The position numbers were made by a program, and so were the translations under genes. From the NCBI GenBank assembly GCA_037783415.1, contig JAZGTN010000061.1, forward strand, positions 1 through 64,000: a stretch of 64,000 nucleotides of DNA. The letters are read 5' to 3'. Positions within the stretch are counted from its first letter, which is position 1. Every line of letters starts with the position of its first letter. Source of the DNA: Leptasterias polaris. Taxonomy: Eukaryota > Echinodermata > Asteroidea > Forcipulatida > Asteriidae. Shown here piece by piece: positions 1 through 13,400 of this stretch. The notes below the pieces were generated by a model. It saw only the letters and a list, made by a program, of their open reading frames with translations. It searched no databases and was not told the origin of the DNA.

Positions 1-3000
1 TACGGAGACGCCATTTTAAAAAGCTAATTTGATTGTGTTTTGAAGAACACATGCAGTGAAAGTTGACTTTGTCCCACGGTTTGCATAGACTCTATTCGAA
101 GTCGTTTGATAGTAAAATAATTCTTCGTATATTTAGTAAAATCAAATTATAAAATATCAAACTCGCTGTTTATCATTAATTACTTTCATTTTAATATTTG
201 ATAGTTTTACAATCAGTTTTGCAGCTTTTATTTGGATACTTCAGTATCAACTTGCTGTAATTTGCATCCTACAAGCTCGAGGTGTTTCTATGGAAAGGCG
301 TCATCAACATTCTTCTGAAAAGGCATGGGTTCTACAAACGATATTCACCAGCAGGTAGGTGGCGCCCTTCAACAAAAACCGTCACGAATAGGGGCGGGAA
401 TTTAAATTATTAAGTGGGGGTTCACTGAATGTTTTTACAATGGAGCAATACATATCAACATTTTATGGAAAATGTAACAAATTAAAAGTGAGGGCCGAAA
501 CTAGGGTAACATTTTAGGGGGGAACGTGCACCAGTTTTTCTAAGGGGCGGGGGGCCATTTACTATTTTTTCATAAAATAATCTTACCTTAATGTAAATAA
601 CAATTTCATTTTCTGCATGTAAATGGAAAACTAGTTTTAAAAACATTGAAACTACCACATTAACGCTTATCAAATGTAACAGTTTACTCTGGTAATTTTC
701 AATATCAAAAGTCCATATTTCAAATGGGGGGGGTGGGGAGGCTATGAGGAGATGGGTAACGGACATCAATTGGGGGGGCACACAGATACCAGTTTATCCA
801 CAATAGATTTGTCAAGTGTATAGTACTCAGTGATTGTAGTTTTATAAAAGGCACCAGTCTCTCCCTCTCTTTGGGTACAATATGAATCAAATGAAAGAAA
901 TACAAAATGGCTACCATAGATCTATTGACCAACAAATCTCAGTCTTTATTCTTCTGTACATCTTGTCGTTGTCAGTAAATATTTCAAAGTCATTTAATTA
1001 CTTTGCTTTATTTAAATAATATGTACACAAATGGGCACACTCTACCTATGATAATCTGCCTTCATGCTAAGATTTTATAATTTATTAACCATGTCCAACA
1101 CATCAGCTTCTACTTTAAGCTAATAATCATTACCTATAATACAATTTGTTATTATTTGTATTTTTTATATAATTGCACTGGTGTCACACATCTCCACAAT
1201 AACTAAGCAGATTTTTTTTAAAGCAATAAAAGTAGCGCCCCTCTTTCCCTCTACCCCCCCCCCCCAAAAAAAAAAAAAAAACCACCACCTTGTTTCCCCT
1301 GAAAAGCCAAACAAAGTTGCTCAAACCCTTCCTTGTTATTAAAATGACTTCTAAAGTTTTTCTTTTCAACTGATACAAATGTATAGCCATGAAAAGTGTT
1401 GATATTCAACTAAAAACCAAAAAGAAAAAAATCCCCAATACCTTTCAGTGCTTTGACACAAATAGATATTGCATTTAAGTTAACATTATATTTCTAACAA
1501 CAACAAATACACAAAATATATTTATGAGTAGAATATTTTGTTATCTTCTTTTGTAGGGGTGGGGGATACCTGTAACTTTTCAATGACAATTTCAGGCAGT
1601 GCAGTTTGGAGGATTGTTTGAATCAAACAGGTTCCAATACAATTTTGGCTGGTAACCTGTTAATGCTATGCATGATTATAAATGCTTTTCAGATTTAAGA
1701 ATCTGGGGCCCAGGGCAACAATAGGCAGCCTATGTAAATAAAGAGTTGACAGAAGTTTAGCGACCAAAATGTCTTCCATAAAAACAAAATAACAACAACA
1801 ATAACAGTCAAATCAAGGCGTTTGTTGTAGCACCTAATATAATATAGCTGGATTCCCAGCTCTGATATAAGATAATAACTTGCAAATATATACAAAGCAA
1901 TAATTCTGAAAGGAAGTTAAATTTTACCATCTGAGGCAGAATAAGGAGACAATACTTTGATGACATACAATGTCTATGTTGCAGAAAGACTGATAAATGT
2001 CTTAGTGGAGCCTAAGCTATGCTGGCTGTTCAATTTGTCAGGGTCCAGTTTCACAGTATGAACAATTTTTGAGTTTAACTCAAACTGTCTCTTCAAAAAC
2101 ATACATAAAGTGCAAGTCTACATCATGGAAAGTCTCAAAGAGACCAGATTATACATTTAAGATATAGCTCATAATACGCTCAATTCTAATGCCTATTTTG
2201 AGATGAAATTACAACCATGGCACTCCAGAAAACACATATTTTTTTCTTTCTAGAAGTTGAGACATGAAAATGCCAGGCCTAGAATTATATGGAGGCCACA
2301 GAGACCGTGGCCTCTGTTGCCCTGGTTGTGCCACTTCAAAAAGTTTCCTGCAGACTTTAAGATTATCTTATGAAAGTGTCCTTTTCAGAATGAAAATGAA
2401 ATTTCCTTCTCACAGATGAAATTAAACTTAAAGCCCTGCACTGTGGAGACAATTGCAGAAGGCTACATGTACAAGTCTTCAACTTATTATTTTTTTCTTT
2501 TAAAAGATGCTACACATTTTTCTTTCGATAATTTTCTTGATTTTCTCTTCATCTCCAAACTTGTGTTTAAAGTTTGTTCTCCAGAAGGCTTGGATACCAA
2601 ATGTTGCACATTTCTATTTTCGATGGAGACAAACAAAAACATATTTTTTCTTTATGCTTTTAAGGCTTCATATAGTTTGGCTTTTTAGCTAATTGCATGA
2701 TACTTTTTTCTCGGAAGACGCAGTGTCATATTTTAAATTAGAATACAAAAATAATTCATATGTATACCACACACCATTTGCAAGGAATTCACTGATGTTA
2801 AAATCATCAGGCAAAGAAAAAAACAAACATATGGAAATATTTTACAATTAATTACATCAATTTAAATAACAGTATAGTTAAAAGACATCTCCAAACAATG
2901 TGAATTGAAAAGAGTTACATAACGGTATACAATCCAAATCAGGCAAACTATGCCATGAGTCTTTGGCTCAGTTAAGGTCACCAGGCACTAGACCTTTATC

Positions 3001-4172
3001 ATGGTGCAACCATCTTGAGTTTCTCCCATTCAACTCAATGTAACCAAACCGAGGCTGGAAGGAGAAATAGTCTGGTACCTTTTTGTACATTGAATATTAG
3101 CATCCATTACTGTTATTGGACACAAGAAACATTACCATGATGGTGGCAGCATGTAAATGGTCTCACCCCTTACTACTCAGTTTACATTAACGGTTGACCA
3201 TAGGTTTTATCAATCTGGTTTACCGAATGATTTTGTAACTTGAGGGCCTAATTTCATTAAGCTGCTCAAGCAGATAATAATGCTTAACAATTTTCTGCAA
3301 AGCAAAATTGACTGGATATGTCTTTTCCAAAAGATTAGGAGACTTTGGGGACTTTGGTGGCAGCAGACTAACCAGCAAAATCCATTTTTCTCAGAAAGAT
3401 GCACCTGCCCCAATAAAAAATTAACCCAGTATGTCTCCGGCCACCTAGCATTGCAAAGTCTCCCATTGAAGGCAACAATTATGCAACACAAATTTGTAAG
3501 GAATACATTTATTTGCATAATGGTTATTTTTTTCTCTCTGATTTATAGCCACTTTGAATTTAAGGCCCTTTTGATTACGATGGTTATGAAATTGCCCATG
3601 AGGATGTTATAGCACCAAGTCGTCAATTTGTTGTGGTGTTGCATTCACTGGTTAGGAACAGGGTACCAGTGTCAATCTGGTAATCACTCATGCACACTTT
3701 TAGTGTATATCACTCCCAAGCATACATGTGTTTTTGTAGCCTCAACAAACAACATAATGCTACTATTAGAAACAAATATTTACACATCACTTTGAGTTGA
3801 CTGTGATAATAGAATAAGGCACTTAGACTTTAAGACTGAAATAGCGTGTCATCCACACGTTCGTTCATACTCTTCCAACTTTGTCATTGCAAGTGCCATG
3901 ACAGACTTGTCAGCACATTGCAAATACGCAGAGCAAGTTTGACTGCAGTACAATGTAGTTAGACTCCAATGTCCGTGCAGTTCACGTCAGTCAGTTTCAT
4001 TATACCATGTACATTTTTGTGCACATGATCTTAAGTTACCAGCTCTTGGGGCTTGGTTGCTTCCTTATGCTCTATCCCCTTCTACAGTTAACAGTCAAAC
4101 TTACTCGAAATAGAAATCAAAACTAGAGTTGGAATTCATTGACACTTTCACTGGTGTTGCTTTCAACTTTTA
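1..4172. other. 3' flank of SSX2IP, no gene seen
   Basis: No reading frame here has exon-like codon content or a recognisable domain. The sequence is AT-rich, with a poly-C/poly-A run near 1254-1280 and short G-rich runs near 725-780. Positions 3238-3300 resemble the 'CCTAATTTCAT..AGCTGCT' MITE family seen elsewhere in the window. Part of this stretch could be the distal 3' UTR of the minus-strand SSX2IP gene, but I could not choose a poly(A) site. Confidence 0.5.
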
Positions 4173-4703
4173 GGGCTGGATTTCACAAAGCACTAAGATT
4201 CATCTTAAGATGAGTTGTCAATATCACCATAGTAGTTTGTATTGTGACATCAGTCTTTGCTTAGCAATTAAGATTGATACACAGTTAAAGGGAGGGTATA
4301 CCTTTGGTAATTACTCCAAAAATTAATGACCATAAAAACTTACTTGGTAAAGAGCACTGAAGAGCTACTGAAACAGTATTATAAAATATTGCTAGAAATT
4401 ACCCCCTTTGAAGTAATGTAGTTTTAAAGTAGAGGTAGAGGTAGTTTTCCACTCCAAATTTTGATTCTGAGACAGACTTCAGGCATGAAACCTTTCTCAG
4501 GCGTCTCAGAGCAAACAATTCTTTACAACAAGTGTGTTTTTTCATTTATTTTTTTCTTGCAACCTCTCGACTAATTGAGCCCAAATTTTCACAAGTTTGT
4601 TATTTTATGCATGTGTTGGGATACACCAAGTGAGGATACTGGTCTTTGACAATAACCAAAAGTATACCCTGCCTTATTCTTAACTCTTTGTGAAATCAGC
4701 CCT
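4173..4703. mobile_element. MITE with TTTCACAAAG ends, split by a TTAA element
   Basis: The ends are inverted: GATTTCACAAAGCACT at the left and TTTGTGAAATCAGCCC at the right. Shorter, uninterrupted relatives lie at 17093-17206, 21161-21297 and 38225-38340, all about 110-140 bp with the same ends. This copy is longer because another element (4289-4673) sits inside it. It is non-coding and looks like a non-autonomous DNA transposon. The superfamily is not determined. Confidence 0.6.
4289..4673. mobile_element. TTAA-target non-autonomous DNA transposon, nested
   Basis: The element begins AGGGAGGGTATACCTTTGG and ends with its rough inverse (AACCAAAAGTATACCCTGCC). It is flanked by TTAA (4285-4288) and by TTAT (4674-4677), which looks like a mutated TTAA. 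A second copy at 56912-57268 has TTAA on both sides. TTAA duplication is typical of piggyBac or Kolobok transposons. No transposase is present. Confidence 0.6.
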
Positions 4704-4803
4704 AGATTCTATCAAGTGTCACTTGCCGGAATAATGGTACAACAAAGCATGGTGGAAGAAACTGCCCACATCAAAAACAACCATTTTACACTTCAACATC
4801 AAC

Positions 4804-5020
4804 GACCAATTTCATCAAGCTGTCGAGCATGAAAACTGCTTAGCACAGAAATCTTGCATAGCAGAACCATGGAGGAAGGAAGCCATGGCAGAACAGAGTA
4901 GGCAGCCAAAACTTTATGTAATGTATACTGTTTATGACTGGCTCCCTGCTCATTTTTCGCTAAGCAGAAATAGTTGGTAAGCACCATTTTCTGCTTAAAC
5001 AGCTTTATGAACTTGGGTCA
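4804..5020. mobile_element. MITE, 'AATTTCATnnAGCTG' family
   Basis: Inverted ends (CAATTTCATCAAGCTG and AACAGCTTTATGAA) flank a core rich in GCTTAGCA / TGCTAAGC motifs. It belongs to a family with at least seven other copies or fragments in this window. It is non-coding. Confidence 0.55.
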
Positions 5021-5804
5021 TGTTTAAGAAAAAAGTGGTATTGTTTGACAATTCTAAATGTACACAAATGCGAAAGATTTATTTTGCTGCTGCACCAAAC
5101 TGACAATATGTAGGCACAAGGGGCATGCACATTGAATGTAAGGCAGTTTTTGTTTCAGCCCATACAGTACGTTACTCCAACAATTCTTCTATTATTGCAG
5201 TGTTTTTCATACCATACTTTGTTAATACTCAACAATTCATTTTAGGAGGCTTGACTAAAAATTGTGTCTGTTATTGGTCCTTTGCACTAGCAATAAAACC
5301 TCAAACCAAACTTCATGGCTCATCCCATGAGGAAACGCTTCCCTGGTAAACTGTACTATAATGCAGAAGGTAATATAAATCAACCAGGGACAGCATTTCT
5401 ATGGTAACAGCCTCCATAAAGCATGTTATCTGCATGAACAGCGCCCTCTTAGGTTCCTGCCCTTTGCAGATAGAGCCCATTTAATGCCACCTCCATGAAA
5501 GGCGGTGAATATTTTCCACAATATTTCTTAAAATAATTGTTCAATAAATATGCATACATATATCTGCAATATTTTACATGCAGTACGACAGCCTGACTCC
5601 GAAACTTGCAAGTTCTGGGCATAAAGTATTAATATATTTTACTTTTCAACTCAGCAGAAATTTTCTCTTACGTTCCTAGCTCGGCAGACAAATATCTGAG
5701 AAGCAAAATTTCAGATGACAAACTTTATGCAACTCGACAAAGCCATTCTGTAACCTGAGCAGACTTTTAAAATAGGTGCAATGCAAAATATTTTCTTACA
5801 TATT

Positions 5805-5973
5805 GACCTTATGCATATGACGTCATTTGAGTAGGGCGCCCTCGCCTAGAGGTCAAAAGGAAGCCGTTCATTGGCCAGTCCTGTGCGCCGCGCGTACAAA
5901 TCAGCGCGTGTCCATTGTTTCATCATCAGTTTACCTCTAAGATGGCGGCTTGATGACGTCAATGCATAAGGTC
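5805..5973. mobile_element. 169-bp MITE with CRE and YY1-like motifs in its ends
   Basis: The left end GACCTTATGCAT is mirrored by ATGCATAAGGTC at the right, and the element is flanked by TATT on both sides (5801-5804 and 5974-5977). Each arm carries a perfect TGACGTCA palindrome (CRE consensus), and the right arm contains AAGATGGCGGC (YY1-like consensus). The interior is GC-rich compared with its surroundings. It is non-coding. Confidence 0.6.
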
Positions 5974-6152
5974 TATTGGCTTTAGCACAACCCTAGAGGC
6001 TGCCGTACACAAACATTATTCAACCTTTTCTTTTTGAATAGCATCCTGCTTCTGCTCGGCATGATTTGTCTGTGTTCAACAACTTTGCATGCTTTGCTGC
6101 TTTTTGGGTGCCATACCTAACAGGAATTCAGCCCCTAGAAAACTACACTAAC

Positions 6153-6472
6153 ATACCTGCCAACAGTGAAACCTCAGAAATTGGAACACCAGATTTACGA
6201 GTCCACAGATAGCGACGCAAGAAGTCATGCGAGTAAAGCTTATTACATGTACACATAAAAATTATGTGTGTATTGGAAACAATGTACAAAAATCACTGTA
6301 ACCCGTCAGAAAATCTCTAATATCACAAGCAAATGGCACCCTTCTTTGCCAGAGCTTTTTGATCTTGTTCATTGCTGTCTCTTGTCAGAAATAGGAAAGT
6401 TCTGATTTTTTTGTGCCATGTTATCTCAAAAATCTGGACAAACCCAATTAAATCTGAACAGTTGGCAGGTAT
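6153..6472. mobile_element. hAT-like MITE in the SSX2IP 3' UTR
   Basis: Terminal inverted repeats ATACCTGCCAACAGT and its inverse bound a 320-bp non-coding element. The flanks are ACACTAAC (6145-6152) and GCACTAAC (6473-6480), an 8-bp target duplication with one mismatch, as expected for hAT. It ends 27 nt from the SSX2IP stop codon, so it should be transcribed as part of the 3' UTR. Confidence 0.65.
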
Positions 6473-6499
6473 GCACTAACCTTTCTTGATATTTAATTG

Positions 6500-7432
6500 T
6501 TATTTTCGCTTCCCGGTACCCTCCCCTTTCTTGGTCCGATGCCCGTGTGCCGTGCGTAGATTCTGATGTTTATAGTCCTCTGTTCTCAGGCCAGACGCTT
6601 TGCCAGATGACTCGTTCCCTCGCTTGGCGCTGTTCAGCTGATTTGTGATTCGTCGACTGCTGGTGCCGCTGCTCTGACTGCAGACAGAGCGTGGGGTTGT
6701 CATTCCTGATCGCGGAGTGCTGGCTCCTGATTGATCCGTGTCTGAATAGTAACTGGGAGCATGTAGGCTCTCTCTTGACCTGGTCAGATTTGAACAATAG
6801 AGGGCAGTATGGTATGAGTACACTGAGGGAATTTGTACTCATGGCTCAATACAGTATTTTTTTAATAAAATACGCCTAGTATAAAATGAACTACCATAAA
6901 CACTACCTTATGTTACATGTTACAGCCTACACGGTTATAATGCATTTCCTATATTGAGCAAGGTTAAAAAAAACAAATATTGAACAGCATACAACAAAAA
7001 AATAATAATAAAAGTGAACATTTATTAATTAAACCAAGAGATGACAGCTTTCCCCGAAGAAACAAAACTTTATTTCTGGGGCTCTCCTTTCTAGCTGGTC
7101 TGTAACAGAAAAAACATGTACATCAACATACAACTGTTTTTACGTGTAGAAAAATTACACATTTAAAAGCTAAACTGACTTCAACTGTTTGAACTACATG
7201 TACTTTAGTATCAATTTAGGGTCTTTATCTCTGCAGTCGATAACCTGTGGAGTTATATCTTCAAAGTTGTTGGTTTTTTGAGCCAACTATGTTGCACAAA
7301 TGTCATGTTTAAGTTCAGATGTTTTTTTTACACGGTTCAAATAATAAACAAGCCTTTCGTGACATTTGCATGGTGTCATCATTCATTGATTTCAACTGTT
7401 TCTTACATATATAATATGTTGTTTATTATTTG

Positions 7433-7477
<45 letters not shown>

Positions 7478-10400
7478 TTTGCTTAACAGTTTTGGTAGAC
7501 TTTGGAAGGTAATCAAATACCGAGCTTTGTGACTGCTGGCTCCTGTTTGGCCATGTAAGGTTCTTTTTAGTAACTAAAAGATTAGAGACAGAAATTCTTG
7601 GTCTAGACTTACGAGTTTAGACACTCCCCTCTGTCCGGGATGAGCTTCAAGGCGCGATAAAGCTCCACTGTCGTTGGTGTGCTGATGATCTGATGTAATC
7701 GTTGTCCCTTCGGTGTTTTGTCATTGGTGGGCGGAGCGGAGGGCGTATGTTCAGAAAGATGTCCGCTTGGACCTTTGGTAAACAGAAGCAAATAATGATC
7801 AGTTAAAGAACTGCTTCTCCACTAAATTTAAACTAAATTGCGATGAAAACAATATCTTTAGTACGAAAAACCACTTAACAAAGTGCTATTGGAGCTTCAC
7901 ACAGTGTACCACTGAGCCACTGAGCCAACCTGAGACAACTGAAACCACTGAGCCAACCTGAACCCCCAAACACATTTTACAAGCACAAGATAATAACAGA
8001 CCTGATGCTTCATTCTTGTAAGGGTTAGGCATGCTTCCTTAGTAAAGGGCACCTCTATGAGGCAAATTACGATTTCTACTCTGGAGAATTTCAAAGGCCC
8101 CAAGGCAATAATAATAATAATAATAACCAGTTCTTATATAGCGCATTTTACAATAACGTCTCAATGCGCTTTACATTAGTGTTCCGGTCATTGGGCCAAT
8201 AACATTCCTTTAATCTTTCTCAGCTCCCTGGAGAGTATACAGTCCGAGCTGCCGTGGCGCTCAGAAGGCTTTTTCAAACACAATATCAACCTCTACCCTC
8301 ACAGGTACCCATTTATACCCCTGGGTGAAGAGAAGCAATTATAGCGAAGTGTCTTGCTCAATGACAAAAGCGTCACGACCGGGACTCGAACCCACACCCC
8401 GATGACTAAGCCACCAGAACTTGAATCCATGATCTAAACCATTCCGCCATGACACCCTACGGGTCTTTGGGCAATTGCCTCTGTTGCCTACATGAAGTAT
8501 CAGGCCTGTAATAATTAGAGGATAAACAAAACAGGTAATGCACTAAAACAAAAAACATATCTTGTGGAAACAATGGCTTGGACATACAACTTTGTAAATG
8601 CAAAAACGTGTTACCAGCCAAATTTCCATGAAGTTCACATTGGTGTAACTCGCCCCACACTAATCACTTGCTTAGCAAAGAATTTTGCAAAGCAGGTTTT
8701 TCTTCTTCTGAACAGAGTGATTATATTGGGCCCAGAGTGCTTTAATGTCTTGATATGACTTACTGCTTGATTTGTTGATGTACTTGGCTGGTCTCAGAGG
8801 AGGGGATGTCCCTGATATGGTTGGGCTCAACATGAGTTGCTGCTGGAGGAAAGTGCCTCGTTCTTCCTCAAACTTCTTACGCTGTCAAAACAAAGATGAA
8901 AACAAAAACCACTTGACAAACATGATCCTCCTGAGAAGGTTTGCAGATGAAAGAATTTAATTTCTTGAACCAATGTGTGGGACTCAACCATCCCTAGTGG
9001 GTTCTGGTTCCAGTAAGAGGCTGATGAAGCTAAATGACATCAACAAATACAATGGTCAAGAATTTATGTGTTAAGAAAATTTAAACAATTTTACAAAATC
9101 CAACATCAAAATTCTTTAAACTCATCCTCAAATATCCAACACATTTCTGTACAATCATCACCACATGCTCAGACAGGTCAAATTTTTGCAAATTATTTTA
9201 CTCTTTTCAAGTAAAATGTATAACATTTCTGGGGGAGAAAAATAATTATGCTGTTTTTGGATAGTAGGTAAACATGAGCAATGTTGGAAATTGTCAATTC
9301 AGGACACAGCCTTTTCTTCATTTTTTTCAGTTGATGAAAGCTTGTGGCAGTATGTGGCCTCTATGCTTACAAACCACTTACATGTATGGCCACTAGAGGG
9401 ATAAATGTGTATGAATCTAAACCAAGAATCAGAGCCTAATTTCATAGAGCTGCTTAAGCACAAAATTAGCTAAGCACAACAAAATTGTGGTTACCAGAAT
9501 AAGGTTACCAGCTAAACTACCATTTCTTGTGTACCATCTGTGTCTGTTATCCTGCTTATTCTTGCTTAGCAGAATTTTTTTTTTTAAGCAATATTTTCTT
9601 CTTAAGCAGCTCTATGAAATTAGGCTTGGCCAGGTCCACATCAAGCAACTTTTCTACAGCTGAGGCCATTAGCTGCAGTGACAACATTCAAGAACAGGGC
9701 CCAATTTCCTGGCTCTGCTTACCATAAGCAAAGAATCTGTGCTTACGGAAGCAGGGAATTCCGCGCATACGTCAAGCGTATTTCAGGGGTTAGCAGGAAA
9801 TTTTTCTTGTGTGCTTGCGTAGTCCACATTACTAGGCATTCTACGCTCACACAGCTAGTGCAGAAATTCGGCGCTTGCTCTGTAAGCGGAGAATGGTGAT
9901 CACAAGCGCAGAATTCGACGGTAAGCAGAGCCATGAAATTGGGCCCAGATCTTTTGAGTGATCCAGCCATATCCACTACCAAAGCCATCAATGAAGAGAC
10001 TTCTTCTTATAGACTGTGCAAGTCTCGCGCGCATTCGAACTTCCGGGACCATAGTGGTCCCAACCATATGGAGTTTTACGTGGGCAAGATTTTGTTTCGT
10101 CAATTATTTAGTTTAACGTAGGTTATGACCTAGAAATATATACATGTTGTTGGGAATGTAATACTAAGTGATAACAAAATATGAAAGAAAAACCAATTCA
10201 AAAATATAACGAAGAAAACCCGATAATTAAACTTGACCTCAGCTTCCGGTTATTGCAAAAAATTAAGAATTTTGTGCTCGCCTCCGATCATAAAACTTAT
10301 GTAAACGCTTGTTTTGGATGCGCAGTTATAATCGCCAGATGCTGTAATTGCAAAGCGAACCCTTTTCATTGCAGTATATGGTTGTTGAGGTGTCAGCATC

Positions 10401-13400
10401 CTCTAAACTGCGATACGGGTCAATTTTAAACCCGTTTGACCATCACGAATCTGCGTAAGGGGTTTCTAAAAAGTTAACATCAAATAAGCATTCTTGTCCC
10501 ACAGTTTTAATTTCTTTTTAAATAATAATTAACACACTGTTGTGTATTTTTTTCAAAGGCTAAAACTTTTCATAAAATTGTAATGATTTATTTTTGTTGT
10601 TCAGATTTTGTCATGAGATATGATTTAAAACAAAGATTTAATTTCAGAAATAAAAATGTTCTTCGTTTCACGTGTTTTCTCGTTCGGATACGCGCGAGAC
10701 TTGCACAGTCTATTACCTCTCTACCAAGACGGATAGCAGCATCAGTGAAGTTCCTTCTCTCTTTCTCAAAGGAAGCCTTCTGCTGATAGAACATCCTCTT
10801 CTCATCTGCTAATGTCTCTTTCTCCTCCAAGAACTGGGAGTCTTTCAGGAGCGCCATGAGACCGTCGTCCATACTAGTATCCTGTACAGACTGCAAAAAT
10901 ATGATGAGAAAAGGAATCCATTTAAAATGGCATCAAAGCAATCCACATGTCTATGGCTCATATAATGCTTAAGAACTTACCTAAAGAGCGTATTTTATAC
11001 ATTCAGTAATCAGAATTAGACATGATCTGGGCCCAATTTTATAAAGTCTGTAAGCATAAAAACATGCTAAGCACAGAAACATGCTAAGCATAAAAACATG
11101 CTAAGCACAGAAAAAAGAGGTAGAACCATAGAGTTTTCACTTCTCTACTGTAGAATCTTTTGATTTATCACTCAAAGACACCATGCACATCTGAGACAAG
11201 CATTAACATGGAATATTAGTATTTGTACTTCAGTCTCTCTATTTAATTGGGTTTGAGTGGGACTTTTATTTGCCATTTTCTAAATAGAAAGAGTTCATGA
11301 AAGTTAGAGGAACTTACATGTAAGACCTGTTCCTGCTGCTCAATAATGCTGTGATACACCTTTACCTTGTCCTTCAACCTAGATATCTCATCCTCCATAG
11401 TCTCAATAATTGGGGCATCACTCCCGGGCAAGATCACAGTCCCATTAGGGTCACCAGAGTTCTCCTTGTTCTCCTGACTGGCAAGTTTCTCCTTCTCCAT
11501 ACGCTGGATGTGCTCCCTTAGCCGCTGCCACTTCTGTCTCAGGCTGTTCTCGATGCCTTCCCGGACCATCTGGTAAGGCATCTGGAAGTGGCCGTGGGAG
11601 AGCTCATCCACAGAGGAGTCGTCGATGGATGTTGTGTCTTCGTCACTGTCGTTGTTGTTCTGAGAAAGCTGCAAAAGAGAAACAAATATTTGGCTAATAA
11701 TACAGAAGTATGAGGGTATGAGTGAATGCAGGTTTGCACTTCAAAGTCCTAAAGGTCATGTATGTATCATGTCTCTCTAACCAAGGCATGCACTCTCACG
11801 ACACCAGCATCTTATAACAGTTTTGACCAATAAGTCGTTGTCACTAAGGCAATCTCAGTAAGTAAGCCAAGTCTCTTGCTGCACACAAGTGCTTCATTAT
11901 TTGTGGTTCCCCACAGTCACAGTTTGTAGTTTAGCCAACAGGTTGAGGCATTGTTTTTAAAAACTTAAATATTATACTCCATGCATCAAACCACATACAT
12001 GTTCCCTACTCAACAACCTTGCCAAGTTTGGTCAGTACAGGATATTCTTGGGGTGAAGGCGGGGGTGAGGGGTTAAGGGGTGGGGGATTAAGGGGTGGGG
12101 GATTAAGGGGTGGGGGATTAAGGGGATATTAAGGTACTAACCAGGCCTTTATCTCCCTCCCGGTTCAGAAGATCTACCAGCTCCTTCTGCATATTACTCA
12201 ATGACTCTCTTAACACTTGGTTCTCCAGCATCATCTCTTTCTGTCTCTCCTCGTAGTTGGTGATGATCAGACGATACATTTCCTCTTCATGTCTACAGGA
12301 AACAAACACAAAGACATTTAAATAGTAGTACAAAATAAATGTAGTAAAAAATAAAAATCCTCAAAAATGGATAACACTTTCCTCTTGATGAAGAGATAAA
12401 GCCCATTGTTTGTGATTTCCTTTTGCTCTGCTTTCTATCGAATTGAAAATAAAAAGTATTGATACTTCTGAATGGCCTCTAAACCAATCATACAAGGAGA
12501 TTTTTATTCTTTAATTTTTTTTTAATACAGTCATTCCAGAGTATGTTAGATCCCATCAATACACACTGAACTTACTTTGTACCCGTTTTTCCAGTTTTCC
12601 ATGTGGCTCTTTTGCCGTCTGTTCGTTGCAATGAGTTCAATATGTCCATACCTGCAAGTCAAAAGTCAATAAGGAACTATTACTCAACAAAACCAACACT
12701 AGTTGAATTAAAAAAATTACACAAACAAAAAAGAAGTTTCCTTAATTGTTTATCCCTTGCTTTTTCTGTGTGCTTTCTGCCACACTCTTTTAATTCATTT
12801 CCACTTGAATGCTTCTGTTACACCAGTATTGGTGTGTTGTGTTGTCATTTAGCCTTTGGGTCGAAACCTCAGGCCACTTTCTTTTTCACATCTACACCAT
12901 AGGTCCTTTTGGTAGGTAAGCAGCTTGCAACAGCTAATTCTACTTTCTCAAACAGTACATGTATCAGCTTGCTCTATTTATTCATATGAATATCTTTTTA
13001 ATAGAACTAAAAAGAAGTACAAAGGGTAACATTCAATTGGACAAGAAATTTACTGAACTGTGTTGGAGAATGGAGATTGTGGAAAGGAAATAGTCTGAAC
13101 CCTTCTGGTACAATAGGAATCACTATTAATTATTGCTGTTACAAATTGGAAACAAAACAATCATGGCAGCAGTGTAAATACAGCTCTATACTACACTACA
13201 AAGTGTTCCATCTGACTCATAGGGTCTTGTCGAAACCACGGCTGTTGTCCCAGCTCTGGATTAGTCTCCTTCAGAAGCTGTGCACTTTTGGTGGCTTCAA
13301 TAAAGGTAAGATGGAGCCTGTGACAGAGGCAAAACCGTGATTTCAAAAAGGCCCATAATTAAGGATAAAGTTAAAGCATTAAATAACTTGGCAGGAAAAT

